Assembly: GCF_000425945.1 (NCBI RefSeq)
Contig: NZ_AUEK01000019.1
Span: 1 to 61,900 of the forward strand
Direction of reading: 5' to 3'
DNA length: 61,900 nucleotides
From: Candidatus Solirubrobacter pratensis
GTDB lineage: Bacteria > Actinomycetota > Thermoleophilia > Solirubrobacterales > Solirubrobacteraceae
Shown here: one piece after another, positions 60,701 through 61,900 of the stretch
Layout: every line of letters starts with the position of its first letter
Position numbering within the stretch: position 1 is the first letter of the stretch
Translations under genes and position numbers: made by a program
The notes under the pieces: generated by a model
The model's input: the letters and a program-made list of their open reading frames with translations, nothing else
Told to the model about the DNA's origin: nothing
Database searches by the model: none

Positions 60701-60891
60701 CCGCCGCGCTCGACGATCGACATGAGCGCCTCGCGCAGGGCATACGCGGCATGCTGAGGCGCCGCACGGTCGTCTCCGGGCTCGTTCAGGTGTCGGAGCG
60801 CACTGTCGAGGAAGCGCTCCGCTCGCTCACCGTGCTCGCCGAGACGGCGCAGGGCGGTGCGCAATGGCTCGTCGAGAGGTGCGGTCGACAT
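57748..60891 (-). CDS. 1047-residue helical-repeat protein of unknown function
   Basis: A long intact frame with sensible codon use and no signal peptide, TM segment or P-loop. Almost entirely Leu/Ala-rich helices in pairs, reminiscent of HEAT/ARM-type solenoids. Residues about 175-290 contain 'LVYLFDSVRGPGWFRALCAD', then a Pro-rich turn, 'VMRVARSDPDDVRAWLARQP' and 'LNASQAAELLRIARAVGGDV'. This Trp-Phe ... Pro-Pro ... Asn pattern resembles the helical C-terminal regions of large STAND/NTPase defence proteins (from memory, not verified). Neighbours are an integrase and element remnants. Function unknown; possibly the sensor part of a defence module. Confidence 0.7.
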   Translation of the reverse strand: MSTAPLDEPLRTALRRLGEHGERAERFLDSALRHLNEPGDDRAAPQHAAYALREALMSIVERGGARPYGMGEAARDVVRRFAAVGAGRDRLADSIRKLAEVLDGPGPHAERLARVVGELARLPPTRASADLIERFVVALGAANAGTHATSPPPAEDVIALYSDTTTILRHLFGPMSERLEAMDDLVANADPGPEQVAQLKRRLGDERHLVYLFDSVRGPGWFRALCADQLLSPPADKPWTAGPYVMRVARSDPDDVRAWLARQPFKQLNASQAAELLRIARAVGGDVGTIARDLAREHLDDSNVRMQADALIRELTPSQCDTTEVRSLMQRLLTHALTERRGSLDAYMAAEQFAIAIQATHGANAAAWLRMLAHRTREISQSEELLRLRVLLPLSELSLTGAQRPLELAAAALRQGAIASADSGVALDDRLNILRIPPLPLSDRLVAQHLLDRLPETDAPARKFIATQIGTNVWPSPEELSLLRRLLDDAGQGDDPALARKLAAALGPPPTRATLDSLGGRDTVSDDLVRAHRWLVAIPTDAAPAWHAASAQLPLAPASNDGVMMRISAAYRGTNSPIDAHTLAALSPSDAAQRVAAWRPPTPASSLGPSAEGLASTLRHAIDARQDDWLTADPVLLTQALREPLYIATFIDALDAKTADLADRADQFVELTELVRSEPWAPADLGTDPLGPQNTWTRPSDGALQLLGRLGPLDMLSDAVAERAWTQIAGAFERRGDVNPHVDDPTSEPLTQAINRPSMRALDVAFAAGGSVPPDARLLELVDNALALEGADGLHARAIVAQRLHWLRQAAPDWFARRASLIFGANAPDALGAATVDLYLEWGHADRDLAIEQRDAIVAALGRRRHEEAVQHLLLGLQHELPGYDVHTVAEALVEAGDREVSYAGQWLGWGLADAGLDVRVATPLALWRELVGRGLPSAAYAGFGWTAINEHIADDDWLTLIEETARAAAGVLDEPDRIAERAARVPGGDPRGARIITALLGDDLKPWDLQRIGAAGLSILPSAAGDVARELRERLLERGFHEALGL

Positions 60892-61196
60892 TCGAATTGA
60901 GGTTATGCCGCCGCTCGGCGGGTTCAGGATTCATCTCGGGCCTGAAGCACCTCAAGCTGGCATCGCTTCCGGATCGATCGGTCCGTGTACACCATCGCGG
61001 AGCACTCGCTGGCCTGGAACAAAGACCAGGCGGCAGCCAGCGAGTGGATGACCGCGTCGCCTCGGTTCTGCACTGTCGACGGCTGTAGCGATCGTCCGTG
61101 ATGGCGGTGAAGCATGGATCGGAGCGCCGCGGCGCTCAGCTCGAATCCGTGCTGGCGCGCCGAAGGTAGTCATTCAGTCGCTGGGCGGCGTCGTCC
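60892..61196 (-). other. Gene-free stretch between integrase and large helical protein
   Basis: No recognisable excisionase or other small gene on either strand. The promoter of the 1047-residue protein should lie at its left end (minus strand, near 60892-60990). Confidence 0.4.
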
Positions 61197-61900
61197 TCAC
61201 GGCTGCGGGAGGAGCTTGACGTAGCGGTTGACCATCTGCAGGTCCGCGTGGCCCATGAACTCCATGAGTTCCTTGATCGTGTAGCCGGCCGCCATCAGGA
61301 GTGACGCGTAGGTGTGGCGGCATTCGTGGAGCGTGATGCGGTTGAGGCCGGCGGCGTCCCAGGCGGCGTCGACTCGGGCTGCGATCTTGCCGGACATGAC
61401 CGAGCGGTCGACGACCTTCCCGGAGAGCGGTCGGCCCCGGCGCTCCCAGGCGGTCACGAGGACGGTGCGGAGGTTGTCGACGATCGGTGGGCGGCGGGAC
61501 GTGCCAGCCTCGGACTTGGAGCGGCGGACGATGAGGCGGGTCGCGATGTGGTCGCCGTCGAGAACGTCTTCCCAGTCGAGCCGGTAGATCTCGGAACGGC
61601 GGAGGCCGGCGTAGAAGGCGATCGCGTAGGGGAGGCGGTCCTCGGGCTCGAGCGCGGCGAGAAGCTGGGCGGCCTCGGCGCCAGGGCGACGCGGAGGCGG
61701 GGTTGCTCGTCGTTGGGCGGGAGCTCGACGAGGCGGAGCGGGTTGCGTGGGACGAGGCGGCGGCTCGGGGCGGACGCCCACGCGTAGATGTTCGAGGCGA
61801 GCGAGACGTGAGGCAGGCTGGGTTTGACGGAGGCCTTGAGGCGCGGGTTCTGTCCCCGCGGAGAGGAAGCATCCGTTCTGATGTCGCGTCCGAGGAAGTA
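61197..61900 (-). pseudogene. Tyrosine recombinase/integrase, frameshifted and cut by window edge
   Basis: The catalytic domain is intact in one frame: first Arg in 'YAGLRRSEIYRLDWEDV', His-x-x-Arg in 'LHECRHTYASLLMAAG', second His in 'FMGHADLQMVNRYVKL' with Tyr nucleophile. Upstream of about 61685 another frame carries the core-binding part ('NIYAWASAPSRRLVPRNPLR', 'VELPPNDEQPRLRV'), open to the window edge. A single indel thus splits the gene. Stop at 61197. This is the phage-type integrase expected at one end of an integrated element; no att repeat could be found without the other end. Confidence 0.8.

Overview
The window is very GC-rich DNA with strong G/C bias at third codon positions, frequent GTG starts and long spurious ORFs on the opposite strand. 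Gene content points to a soil actinobacterium, most likely of the Thermoleophilia/Solirubrobacterales type (inference): paralogous branched-chain-type binding proteins, small winged-helix proteins with an Asp-Glu-Leu-Arg-Pro linker, Excalibur and NucA/NucB secreted proteins, DUF2236, HdeD and DUF1036. No rRNA, tRNA or CRISPR array was seen.

Layout. (1) Positions 1-31.4 kb are a sparse, decay-rich accessory region. It holds transposase pieces (IS5/ISNCY-like end, two damaged IS110 copies, an intact IS1182-family copy, an IS3 remnant). It also holds remnants of a lipoprotein, a LacI regulator, a pentapeptide-type protein, a methyltransferase, an FMO/Baeyer-Villiger-type monooxygenase, an esterase, a branched-chain-type binding protein, an ABC ATPase and an ATP-dependent DNA ligase. 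Intact single genes are scattered among them: DHA2 efflux pump, ECF sigma factor with a coupled membrane protein, GMC oxidoreductase, GST, RibD-like reductase, virginiamycin B lyase homologue, glucuronyl C5-epimerase-like protein, secreted metallophosphoesterase, epoxide-hydrolase-like protein, SnoaL, DUF1036, HdeD and DUF2236 proteins.

(2) Positions 31.5-42.3 kb are a tightly coupled 11-gene operon on the plus strand, with most junctions overlapping. In order: GntR/FCD regulator, class I aminotransferase, NMT1/SsuA-type lipoprotein, creatinase/ectoine-hydrolase-like M24 protein, isochorismatase-like cysteine hydrolase, dipicolinate-synthase-A-like dehydrogenase, FAD flavoprotein, SsuB-type ATPase, SsuC-type permease, M20 peptidase and RidA. 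It reads as uptake plus stepwise catabolism of an unidentified nitrogen-containing compound.

(3) Positions 43.5-53.9 kb hold a second catabolic block: omega-type class III aminotransferase, AcoX-like ATP-NAD-kinase-fold protein, a divergent GcvPA/GcvPB-type PLP pair with no GcvT/GcvH/Lpd, a CRYL1/carnitine-dehydrogenase-like enzyme, an IclR regulator, a divergently transcribed two-domain VOC protein, an APC permease and an SDR. The altered GcvP-like pair inside this block is the most promising candidate for undescribed biochemistry.

(4) Positions 53.9-61.9 kb return to accessory DNA: a second NucA/NucB remnant, a DUF6188 protein, a TetR/epimerase divergent pair with two operator-like palindromes, a MobF relaxase remnant, a DUF2442 protein, a 1047-residue helical-repeat protein of unknown function and a frameshifted tyrosine integrase running off the right edge. 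This looks like a decayed integrative element with a possible defence-type cargo gene.
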